A stretch of DNA of 42,817 nucleotides from an uncultured Lachnospiraceae bacterium (GTDB lineage Bacteria > Bacillota > Clostridia > Lachnospirales > Lachnospiraceae), in contig CAKRQV010000020.1 of the NCBI GenBank assembly GCA_934394565.1, forward strand, positions 1 to 42,817, read 5' to 3'. Shown in pieces: positions 33,348 to 40,422 of this stretch. A program made the position numbers and the translations under genes. Below the pieces are notes generated by a model. That model did no database searches. It saw only the letters and a list, made by a program, of their open reading frames with translations, and was not told where the DNA came from. Numbering within the stretch: the stretch's first letter is position 1; each line of letters opens with the position of its first letter.

Positions 33348-33502
33348 AGCGAAGTCTCCTTTTCTTTATCATTCATAAAATGGATAGAACATAAAAATGA
33401 TATTCTTCACATTTTATGTATGTAAAAAGACTTCTCTGCAAATCTACTATTCTACTATGTGCAGTTTTCCCGGACTCTATACCCTTTTTATGGATTTTAC
33501 AT

Positions 33503-34267
33503 TTATTTCTGTGCGGCGATCACATCCTGCATATCGTAATAGCCCGGCTTTTTGCCTGCCAGGAACTTGCCCGCCTGTACAGCGCCTTTACCGAAAATAG
33601 CCTTGGAATATGCCGTATGCTTGAAGGTGATAACCTCGTCTGTACCGGCAAAGATCACCTCATGCTCGCCAACGATCGTACCACCGCGCACAGCACTGAT
33701 ACCTATTTCCTTATCATCACGCTGCTGTCTCACCTGGCTTCTGTCATAAACCATATGATACTCGTTATCCAGAGCCTCGTTCATGCTGTCTGCCAGGGCG
33801 ATGGCTGTACCGCTCGGTGCATCCAGTTTCAGACGGTGATGCTTCTCAACGATCTCCATATCAAAGCCTGCCGGGGCAAGCACCTTTGCGGCATCCTTTA
33901 ACAGATTCATCAGTGTATTGATGCCAAGAGACATGTTGGCGGATTTTAATACGGCCACTTTCCTGCTGGCCTCGCGGATCTTATCGAGCTGTTCTGTGGA
34001 AAGGCCCGTCGTACACAGTACGGCCGGAAGCTTTCTGTCCACACAGTAATCCAGCAGGTTGTCCATTGCCTTTGCGGAAGCAAAGTCGATCAGAGCGTCC
34101 GCTTCTACATGACAGTCCCAGATATTGGTAAATACCGGGTAACCATTGTCTCTGTTATCTATGATATCGATACCGGCTACGATCTCCGCATCCGGATCCT
34201 GTTTTACCAGGTCGGAAATGACCTGTCCCATATGGCCATTACAGCCATGCATGATCAGTTTAACCAT
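33503..34267 (-). CDS. dapB: 4-hydroxy-tetrahydrodipicolinate reductase
   Basis: A 254-residue enzyme of lysine and diaminopimelate synthesis that reduces the DapA product with NAD(P)H. The nucleotide-binding motif is MHGCNGHMGQV at residues 6-16. The substrate motif EKHHRLKLDAPSGTA carries the catalytic His-His and Lys. Length is normal. GAGGGACAAAAGA precedes the ATG. It starts 13 nt after dapA ends and is therefore controlled by the same lysine riboswitch. Confidence 0.97.
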   Translation of the reverse strand: MVKLIMHGCNGHMGQVISDLVKQDPDAEIVAGIDIIDNRDNGYPVFTNIWDCHVEADALIDFASAKAMDNLLDYCVDRKLPAVLCTTGLSTEQLDKIREASRKVAVLKSANMSLGINTLMNLLKDAAKVLAPAGFDMEIVEKHHRLKLDAPSGTAIALADSMNEALDNEYHMVYDRSQVRQQRDDKEIGISAVRGGTIVGEHEVIFAGTDEVITFKHTAYSKAIFGKGAVQAGKFLAGKKPGYYDMQDVIAAQK

Positions 34268-34280
34268 TCTTTTGTCCCTC

Positions 34281-35171
34281 TTATGCCAGTTTGATGCCGA
34301 AATCCTTCATGGCCTGTGCCAGTGTCTGCTGATGTGCCTCTTCCATTGTTGTCAGCGGAGCACGCAGCGAACCAACCTCCTTGCCCATCAGGTTCAGGGC
34401 AGCCTTTACCGGGATCGGATTGACTTCACAGAACAGCGCATCGATCAGCGGAAGGGCATCCAGCTGGATCTTTAATGCTTTTTCACGGTCACCCTCCAGA
34501 TATTCCATAACCATATCATGGGTCTGCTTTGGAGCTACGTTGGACAGTACGGAGATAACACCGATACCGCCGAGTGCCAGAAGCGGAATAACCTGATCGT
34601 CGTTACCGGAATAGATATCCAGGCTGTCTCCGGCCAGTGCTTTGACCTTGGCCACCTGGGAGATATTGCCGGAAGCCTCCTTAATAGCTACGATATTCTT
34701 AACGTTCTTTGCCAGATAAGCGGCTGTTTCCGGCTGGATATTACAGCCGGTACGGCTCGGTACATTGTACATGATGATCGGCAGGGAAACGCTCTCGGCG
34801 ATCGCGGTATAATGTGCGATCAGACCCTTCTGGGTTGCTTTATTATAGTAAGGTGTTACCAGAAGCAGCGCATCTGCACCGTCAGCCTCTGCCTGCTTTG
34901 ACAGCTCGATGGCGGTCTGTGTACAATTAGAACCTGTACCTGCAATAACCGGAATACGCTTTGCAACTTTATCGATAGCGAATTTAATGACTTTGGAATG
35001 TTCTGCCTCAGACATAGTTGCAGATTCACCTGTCGTACCACAGATGATGATCGCGTCTGTACCTCCTGCGATCTGTTCCTCTAAAAGCTCTGCGAGCTTG
35101 TCGTAATTTACTGATCCATCCTCATACATCGGTGTAACGATGGCCACACCTGCTCCCTTAAAAATTGCCAT
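34281..35171 (-). CDS. dapA: 4-hydroxy-tetrahydrodipicolinate synthase
   Basis: A 296-residue TIM-barrel aldolase that condenses pyruvate and aspartate semialdehyde. The Schiff-base Lys is in IVAIKEASGNIS, the GTTGE motif (IICGTTGESATM) binds pyruvate, and YNVPSRTGCNI holds the catalytic Tyr. It is the first committed step to lysine and to the peptidoglycan precursor diaminopimelate. CCAAGGAGGATAATT precedes the ATG. It heads the dapA-dapB operon behind an L-box riboswitch and terminator. It depends on aspartate semialdehyde, as does hom in the same window. Confidence 0.97.
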   Translation of the reverse strand: MAIFKGAGVAIVTPMYEDGSVNYDKLAELLEEQIAGGTDAIIICGTTGESATMSEAEHSKVIKFAIDKVAKRIPVIAGTGSNCTQTAIELSKQAEADGADALLLVTPYYNKATQKGLIAHYTAIAESVSLPIIMYNVPSRTGCNIQPETAAYLAKNVKNIVAIKEASGNISQVAKVKALAGDSLDIYSGNDDQVIPLLALGGIGVISVLSNVAPKQTHDMVMEYLEGDREKALKIQLDALPLIDALFCEVNPIPVKAALNLMGKEVGSLRAPLTTMEEAHQQTLAQAMKDFGIKLA

Positions 35172-35331
35172 AATTATCCTCCTTGGCTCATTTAGAAATT
35201 ATTTGGATCCTTATCCTTTTTGTAACTCTCACCTGCACAGGCAAAGAACTTAAATGATCCGCCGGATCATTCTCCATATGCATGGTATAAAAGAGACCTC
35301 CACTGGAGCTTTCTTTTATATGCTAAGGTAA

Positions 35332-35363
35332 CAAAACAGAGACCGGAACTGCTGCCGGTCTCT
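35332..35363 (-). terminator. Lysine-riboswitch terminator in the dapA leader
   Basis: AGAGACCGG and CCGGTCTCT form a perfect 9-bp stem (35338-35363), followed on the minus strand by GTTTTGTT. It is the likely expression platform. A second GCTCC/GGAG-type hairpin at about 35290-35318, nearer dapA, shares GGTCTCTTTT with it and may compete. Confidence 0.82.
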
Positions 35364-35394
35364 ATACATCTCTTTACATGTGTATCATACTACC

Positions 35395-35556
35395 GGATAG
35401 CTCTCCATCTTTCGATGACAGTCATACAGTTGTTCACTGCATGCCCAAGAAAAAAGCTGCAGCTTCTTTTTTCTTTCGGCGTATAGTCCTTTCACGGTAT
35501 CTCACAGGGCCTGCTGCCTCCTTACCGGTACTCATACTGTACGCAACCTCTATCTA
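35395..35556 (-). promoter_or_regulatory. Lysine riboswitch (L-box)
   Basis: On the minus strand the conserved L-box blocks appear in order: GATAGAGGTTGCG, AGTATGAGTA, AAGGAGGCAG, CCGTGAAAGGA, ACGCCGAAAG, a purine-rich stem with its complement ending CTTGGGCATGCAG, then ACTGTATGACTGTCATC, closing with CTATC. It is followed by a terminator and dapA-dapB, so lysine should repress the operon. Confidence 0.93.
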
Positions 35557-35564
35557 CTTTTCTA

Positions 35565-35593
35565 AATATAGCATCTGTCCATTTTCTTGTCAA
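35565..35593 (-). promoter_or_regulatory. Sigma-A promoter of the dapA-dapB leader
   Basis: On the minus strand a perfect TTGACA, a 17-nt spacer and TATATT stand just upstream of the L-box. It overlaps the 3' part of no gene; the SSB-like gene ends 59 bp away. Confidence 0.85.
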
Positions 35594-35651
35594 TGTTATC
35601 CACGGAGTTCTTTCATTTCTTCCTTATTACTTGTTATTTTGTCCAGATGCT

Positions 35652-36278
35652 CTACTCAACATACTCCAGCTTGCTCACCGATACCTCGTATGCTACCCTC
35701 TTTTCACTTTCCTCCTCACTGAGTCGCTTGATATATTCCCGGCTCTGGATTCTTCCCCAGATCATCACATGGCCTCCCACCTGGAAGGCCGATGCAAACC
35801 GGGCATTTCTGCCCCAGCAGATGCAGGGAATATAGTCCGACTTGCCGTATGGCCGGTTGACCGCCAGCAAAAGATCAGCGATCTCGCGCCCCAGCGGCGT
35901 TTTCCGGTAGACCGGCGGTTTGCATATGTAACCATCCAGAAAGATCTGGTTTGTTTTCATGGATTCGTCTTCCTCTTCCACAAAGCTGATCTCTCTGGCA
36001 AATACAGAGAGCACCAGCCGGTTTCTCTTTTCCTCATGCCGGTTGTATGAACGGAACTGTCCGATCACATGAATGTACTCACCTATATAATCCTGCGTGA
36101 TATCCATCAGACGCTCAGATATCATCACAGGGATACAGTCCTCCGAATCGCTCAACCGTTTCACCAGCACATCCACCAGATAAAAGCCCTCGCCAAATAC
36201 CTGATGACTGAATACAAATTCTGAAGCAATCCTTCCCATGATCTCTACCTGATTGTTTTCCATGATCTTATCTGCCAT
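35652..36278 (-). CDS. Single-stranded DNA-binding protein-like, two OB-fold halves
   Basis: A 208-residue protein. The N-terminal half has strands like NQVEIMGRIASEFVFSHQV and EYIHVIGQFRSYN, and the C-terminal half has NQIFLDGYICKPPVYRKTPLGREIADLLLAVNRPYGKSDYIPCICWGRNARFASAF, the pattern of an SSB OB fold. Ordinary SSB has one OB fold and an acidic DDDIPF-type tail; this protein lacks that tail and ends SVSKLEYVE. It may bind single-stranded DNA in a specialised setting. An AAGGAG lies about 12 nt before the ATG, rather far; the start is not certain. It is divergent from typA. Confidence 0.82.
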   Translation of the reverse strand: MADKIMENNQVEIMGRIASEFVFSHQVFGEGFYLVDVLVKRLSDSEDCIPVMISERLMDITQDYIGEYIHVIGQFRSYNRHEEKRNRLVLSVFAREISFVEEEDESMKTNQIFLDGYICKPPVYRKTPLGREIADLLLAVNRPYGKSDYIPCICWGRNARFASAFQVGGHVMIWGRIQSREYIKRLSEEESEKRVAYEVSVSKLEYVE

Positions 36279-36634
36279 TGTTTGTCTTATCTCCTTTGCT
36301 CTGTATTTTTACCCTTACTCAATCTATGTGGCCATACCTGTTTTTAGAACGATTACTGACAAAAAAACGTCTGACACTTTCTTACCCTTTTCCCCACTAT
36401 AAGAAACACGCTTTGCGAGTTTCTCATAGTTCTCGCGGCAGTCGCCAGGGTTTCGTGCAAGCACGGACTTTGGCTCGTTGCCCGCGTAAAAAAATTTCGA
36501 TTTGTTTTTTCTAACCCCTTGTTTTCTGGGAAAAATGTGATAACATTTAAAGGATGTGAAGCTTTATGCGCATTTTGCGCGGGCTGACAGTTACTGATAC
36601 ACGAAGAGAATCTGTAGTTAGAAAGGATATATGT
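36279..36634. other. Divergent intergenic region with a hairpin cluster
   Basis: A 355-bp gap between the SSB-like gene and typA. It contains AGAAAC/GTTTCT with an inner CGC/GCG (36402-36424), GCGAG/CTCGC (36415-36436, mutually exclusive with the first), GGC-AGTC-GCC (36437-36446) and CGTGC-AA-GCACG (36454-36465). The CGCGG and CCGCG at 36434 and 36482 could close a larger structure. No coding frame is convincing. The typA promoter is at its right end. Confidence 0.6.
36519..36546 (+). promoter_or_regulatory. Probable promoter of typA
   Basis: TTGTTT, a 16-nt spacer and TAACAT lie about 90 bp upstream of the typA start. Confidence 0.5.
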
Positions 36635-38482
36635 ATGAAAACCAAAAGAGAAGATATCCGTAACGTGGCGATCATTGCCCACGTAGACCATGGTAAAACC
36701 ACACTGGTGGACGAACTGCTCAAGCAAAGCGGTGTATTCCGTGCCAACCAGGAGGTCCAGGAACGTGTCATGGACTCCAACGATATCGAGAGAGAAAGAG
36801 GAATCACTATTCTCTCCAAGAATACAGCTGTACATTACAAAAATACCAAGATCAATATTATCGATACCCCAGGTCATGCTGATTTCGGCGGCGAGGTAGA
36901 ACGAGTACTGAAGATGGTCGATGGCGTTATCCTGCTGGTAGACGCTTTCGAGGGTGCTATGCCCCAGACCAAATTCGTTCTGAAAAAGGCGCTGGAGCTG
37001 AATCTGAAGGTTATCGTCTGCATCAACAAGATCGACCGTCCGGAAGCCAGACCGAATGAGGTTGTAGACGAAGTTCTGGAGCTTCTGATGGATCTGGATG
37101 CTTCTGATGAGCAGCTGGACTGCCCATTTCTTTATGCTTCTGCAAAAAAGGGTATCGCCATGCTCGATCTCAACGATACACCGGAAAGCATGGAGCCGCT
37201 GTTTGAGACGATTCTCAAATACATTCCTGCTCCGGAGGGTGATCCGGATGCCGGTACACAGGTACTGATCAGTACGATCGACTACAACGAATATGTCGGC
37301 CGTATTGGTGTCGGCAAGGTTGACAACGGTAAGATTGCGGTCAACCAGGAAGTTCTGTTAATGAACCACCATGATCCGGATAAGAAAAAGAAAGTAAAAA
37401 TCAGCAAACTTTATGAGTTTGAGGGGCTGGATAAGGTAGAAATCAAAGAAGCCACCATCGGATCTATCGTAGCAATCTCCGGTATCGCAGATATTCACAT
37501 CGGTGATACATTGTGTGACCCGGAGCACCCGGAACCGATTCCATTCCAGAAAATCTCCGAGCCAACGATTGCCATGCACTTCATTGTCAACGACAGTCCA
37601 CTGGCTGGTCAGGAAGGTAAGTTTGTTACTTCCCGCCACCTGCGTGACCGTCTGTACCGTGAGTTAAATACCGATGTCAGTCTCCGCGTGGAAGATACGG
37701 ATAAACCGGAAATTTTAAAGGTTTCCGGTCGTGGTGAGCTGCATCTGTCCGTTCTGATTGAGAATATGCGCCGTGAAGGCTATGAGTTTGCAGTCAGCAA
37801 AGCCGAGGTACTGTACAAGGAAGACGAACGTGGCAAAAAACTGGAGCCGATGGAAATCGTCTATGTGGATGTTCCTGAAGAATTCTCCGGTACGATTATC
37901 CAGCAGCTGAGTGAGCGCAAAGGTGAGCTGCAGGGTATGAGCCTGGCCAGCGATGGTTCCACGCGTCTGGAATTCTGCATCCCGTCCCGTGGTCTGATCG
38001 GCTACCGTGGTACTTTCATGACAAGTACCAAGGGTACCGGTGTAATGAACACACTGTTTGATGGCTATGCGCCGTACAAGGGCGACATCAATTACCGCAA
38101 ACAGGGCTCTTTGATCGCCTTTGAAAGTGGTGAATCTGTTACGTATGGTCTGTTTGCCGCCCAGGATCGTGGTACATTGTTTATCGGACCTGGTGAGAAG
38201 GTCTATGCAGGTATGGTCATCGGACAGAGTGGTAAGAGCGAGGATATCGAACTGAATGTCTGCAAGACAAAGCATCTGACCAATACACGTTCTTCAAGTG
38301 CAGATGAAGCACTGAAACTGACACCGCCAAAAATCTTAAGTCTGGAGCAGGCGCTGGATTTCATCGATAACGATGAGCTTCTGGAGGTTACACCAACGAA
38401 TCTGCGTATCAGAAAGAAGATTCTGGATTCCCGGCTGAGAAAGAGAGATATGATCAGTAAGGCCGCTAAGGCTGGAAAATAA
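36635..38482 (+). CDS. typA: Ribosome-associated GTPase TypA/BipA
   Basis: A 615-residue translational GTPase. Its G motifs are AHVDHGKTTL (residues 15-24), RERGITI, DTPGHADFGGEV, NKIDRPEA and SAKKG. The EF-G-like domains II, III and V follow, then the TypA-specific C-terminal domain (KTKHLTNTRSSSADEALKLTPP). It binds the 70S ribosome and helps 50S assembly and stress adaptation in relatives. The ATG at 36635 is chosen because the conserved sequence begins there and AAAGGA lies 7 nt upstream; the frame extending to 36566 is unsupported. It is monocistronic with a strong terminator. Confidence 0.97.
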   Translation: MKTKREDIRNVAIIAHVDHGKTTLVDELLKQSGVFRANQEVQERVMDSNDIERERGITILSKNTAVHYKNTKINIIDTPGHADFGGEVERVLKMVDGVILLVDAFEGAMPQTKFVLKKALELNLKVIVCINKIDRPEARPNEVVDEVLELLMDLDASDEQLDCPFLYASAKKGIAMLDLNDTPESMEPLFETILKYIPAPEGDPDAGTQVLISTIDYNEYVGRIGVGKVDNGKIAVNQEVLLMNHHDPDKKKKVKISKLYEFEGLDKVEIKEATIGSIVAISGIADIHIGDTLCDPEHPEPIPFQKISEPTIAMHFIVNDSPLAGQEGKFVTSRHLRDRLYRELNTDVSLRVEDTDKPEILKVSGRGELHLSVLIENMRREGYEFAVSKAEVLYKEDERGKKLEPMEIVYVDVPEEFSGTIIQQLSERKGELQGMSLASDGSTRLEFCIPSRGLIGYRGTFMTSTKGTGVMNTLFDGYAPYKGDINYRKQGSLIAFESGESVTYGLFAAQDRGTLFIGPGEKVYAGMVIGQSGKSEDIELNVCKTKHLTNTRSSSADEALKLTPPKILSLEQALDFIDNDELLEVTPTNLRIRKKILDSRLRKRDMISKAAKAGK

Positions 38483-38497
38483 ATAAAACGGATGAAA

Positions 38498-38543
38498 AAA
38501 GAGGATAAGCCGCTGACGTACGTCAGCGGCTTATCCTCTTTTT
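38498..38543 (+). terminator. Bidirectional terminator between typA and LCP gene
   Basis: A perfect 46-bp palindrome: an A5/T5-flanked stem centred at 38520/38521 with GAGGATAAGCCGCTGACG and its complement. Both strands end in a T run, so it can terminate the convergent typA and LCP genes. Confidence 0.93.
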
Positions 38544-38565
38544 GGTTACCTGTATTCAGATTGAA

Positions 38566-40113
38566 TTATTCCTCGTCGGCAGCGGAGCTGTCGCTTTCGC
38601 TGGAGCTGTCGCTTTTGCTGGAGCTGTCGTCGGAGAGGGTTTCGCCGTCCATGACTTTCTGGATCAGGTCTTTGGCTTCGGCTACACTGTCATCATTCGG
38701 AATCATGACATAGTGGTTTAATCTCGGAGATGAGTAGGTCTTGGCACTGGAATCAGATCCTGTTACGGAATGAGATACAATATTCCAGCTGGCCATATCA
38801 GACAGCTGCATTTTAACCAGAGCCTGGATCTGTTCGGTGGTCATGTTCGTCTCGAAGCTTTCAGATACACTGTTCATGATTGCTGCATAGTTTGTCAGCA
38901 TAGCGGAAGACTGCAATTTCTTTACTACGCCGGCAATAACCTTCATCTGGTTGCGACCACGCTGTCTGTCTCCATCAGAGAAAGCGTGACGTTCACGGGA
39001 GAAAGCCAAAGCGGCATCTCCATCGAGCTTGTTGATACCTTTTTTGAAGGTATACGTACGTCCTGTACTCTGTGAACTTGCATTGGTTCCTGCGGTAAAG
39101 GCCACATCGGAATCTACTTCTACGCCACCAAGAGCATCGATGACTGCTTTGAAGCCAGTGAAATTCACCTTAAAATACATACCGACATCCAGGCCATAGA
39201 AGTTGCCCAGTGTATCCATGGATACATCGATCCCCCAGATACCGGCATGCGCCAGCTTATCTTTCATACCGCCTTTATTGATGGACAGATCGACATAGTA
39301 ATCACGCGGGGTAGACAAAAGAAGAATCTGTTTTGTCTCCGGGTTGATCACAGCGAGGATGTTGACATCGCTTCGGCCGCGGGTGGAGATATCTCCGGAC
39401 TGGTCACAGCCACTCAAATACAATACGAACGGCTTAGATACGATATCGTCTGCGCTGATCGTAGACTCTACCGGCTTTGTCTCTGTCTCATGTTTTACAG
39501 TAGACAGGGTTCTCACTTTGGAAGAAAAATCGTCATAACCGTCTGTATCTTCCAGTACGGACGCATAAGCTTCGTTGATGATGATCGCACCGACCTCCTG
39601 TGTGTACAGGCCATCTGCCAGAGCAGTCATATCGTCATATTCTTTCAGGGTCAGGGACTGTCCTGTAGTTTCCTCGATCTGGGATACGGTATAGTCCGTA
39701 TTATCACGGTCCATAGAACCCAGAATACCAAAGGTATAGGAAGCGGCATCGTCAATGCTCGTTGCTGAATCCTCATCCAGAACATAAATATTCATCTGTG
39801 CTACTTCTTTGCTGGTCTCTGCATCCGCTGTAATCTTGTTCAGTGCGGCATTGGTATTGGCAAGGATATAACATCCATAGCCCAGAACCACACAGAGCAG
39901 TACTGCAAGAATCTTGCCGAACACGCCGGATACGATCCATCTTTGCAGGATCAGATTCAGTAATACCAGAATCAGCAACACCAGTGCCACGATCAGCAGC
40001 CAGTCGAGTGTCAGATAGTTGGAAATATACAGAAATCCACAGAACACAACAGACATGACCAGCTGAAGCAGCACCATAATCATTCCGATCATTTTAGCTA
40101 CTACTTTTCCCAA
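38566..40113 (-). CDS. LCP (LytR-CpsA-Psr) family protein
   Basis: A 515-residue membrane protein that, in this family, attaches wall teichoic acids or other glycopolymers to peptidoglycan outside the membrane. Three or four N-terminal helices (residues 10-90) are followed by a region around 95-205 and the LCP catalytic domain at about 235-450. The LCP motifs are DVNILAVINPETKQILLLSTPRDYYV, the conserved Arg-Asp, and ALAFSRERHAFSDGDRQRGRNQ. The C-terminus is a Ser/Asp/Glu-rich low-complexity tail. The start is a TTG; the one at 40113 has AAAGGA at 9-nt spacing, whereas the TTG at 40122 abuts it. It faces the LTA-synthase-like gene divergently. Confidence 0.92.
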   Translation of the reverse strand: MGKVVAKMIGMIMVLLQLVMSVVFCGFLYISNYLTLDWLLIVALVLLILVLLNLILQRWIVSGVFGKILAVLLCVVLGYGCYILANTNAALNKITADAETSKEVAQMNIYVLDEDSATSIDDAASYTFGILGSMDRDNTDYTVSQIEETTGQSLTLKEYDDMTALADGLYTQEVGAIIINEAYASVLEDTDGYDDFSSKVRTLSTVKHETETKPVESTISADDIVSKPFVLYLSGCDQSGDISTRGRSDVNILAVINPETKQILLLSTPRDYYVDLSINKGGMKDKLAHAGIWGIDVSMDTLGNFYGLDVGMYFKVNFTGFKAVIDALGGVEVDSDVAFTAGTNASSQSTGRTYTFKKGINKLDGDAALAFSRERHAFSDGDRQRGRNQMKVIAGVVKKLQSSAMLTNYAAIMNSVSESFETNMTTEQIQALVKMQLSDMASWNIVSHSVTGSDSSAKTYSSPRLNHYVMIPNDDSVAEAKDLIQKVMDGETLSDDSSSKSDSSSESDSSAADEE

Positions 40114-40422
40114 AACTGTCAATTCCTTTCATCTAAAGTATGTATATCTTATAGTTACCTATAAAATCTGCTCCGGCAGCTTTGCAGCCACAGAGCATCT
40201 AAAAAAGCATTTTACATCTTATCATCATTTATCGGGTTTGTAAATCATCTTCAGAAATTCTTTGCATATTTTTAGCGGATTTTGGTTATTCTGAGAGAAA
40301 TACATATGAATATGTATGAATTCTGGTCGAAAACATTTGCATTTCTTTCTTAAGATGATAGAATACAAATATCTATGCATAGAATTTCTTCTATGCTAAA
40401 TCATTTTAACGAGAGGAGAATG
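40114..40422. other. Divergent region between LCP and LTA-synthase-like genes
   Basis: About 310 bp without a gene. It contains a palindrome ATACATA-TGAA-TATGTAT (40300-40317) that could be an operator, the plus-strand promoter, and a GCATAGAA/TTCTATGC leader hairpin with loop TTTC (40377-40396). Confidence 0.5.
40337..40364 (+). promoter_or_regulatory. Sigma-A promoter of the LTA-synthase-like gene
   Basis: TTGCAT, a 16-nt spacer and TAGAAT lie about 60 bp upstream of the start codon. Confidence 0.65.

Noticed and set aside
36566..36634. Extended start of typA
   Set aside because: The extra 23 codons have no ribosome binding site and are not part of the family; the ATG at 36635 has both.
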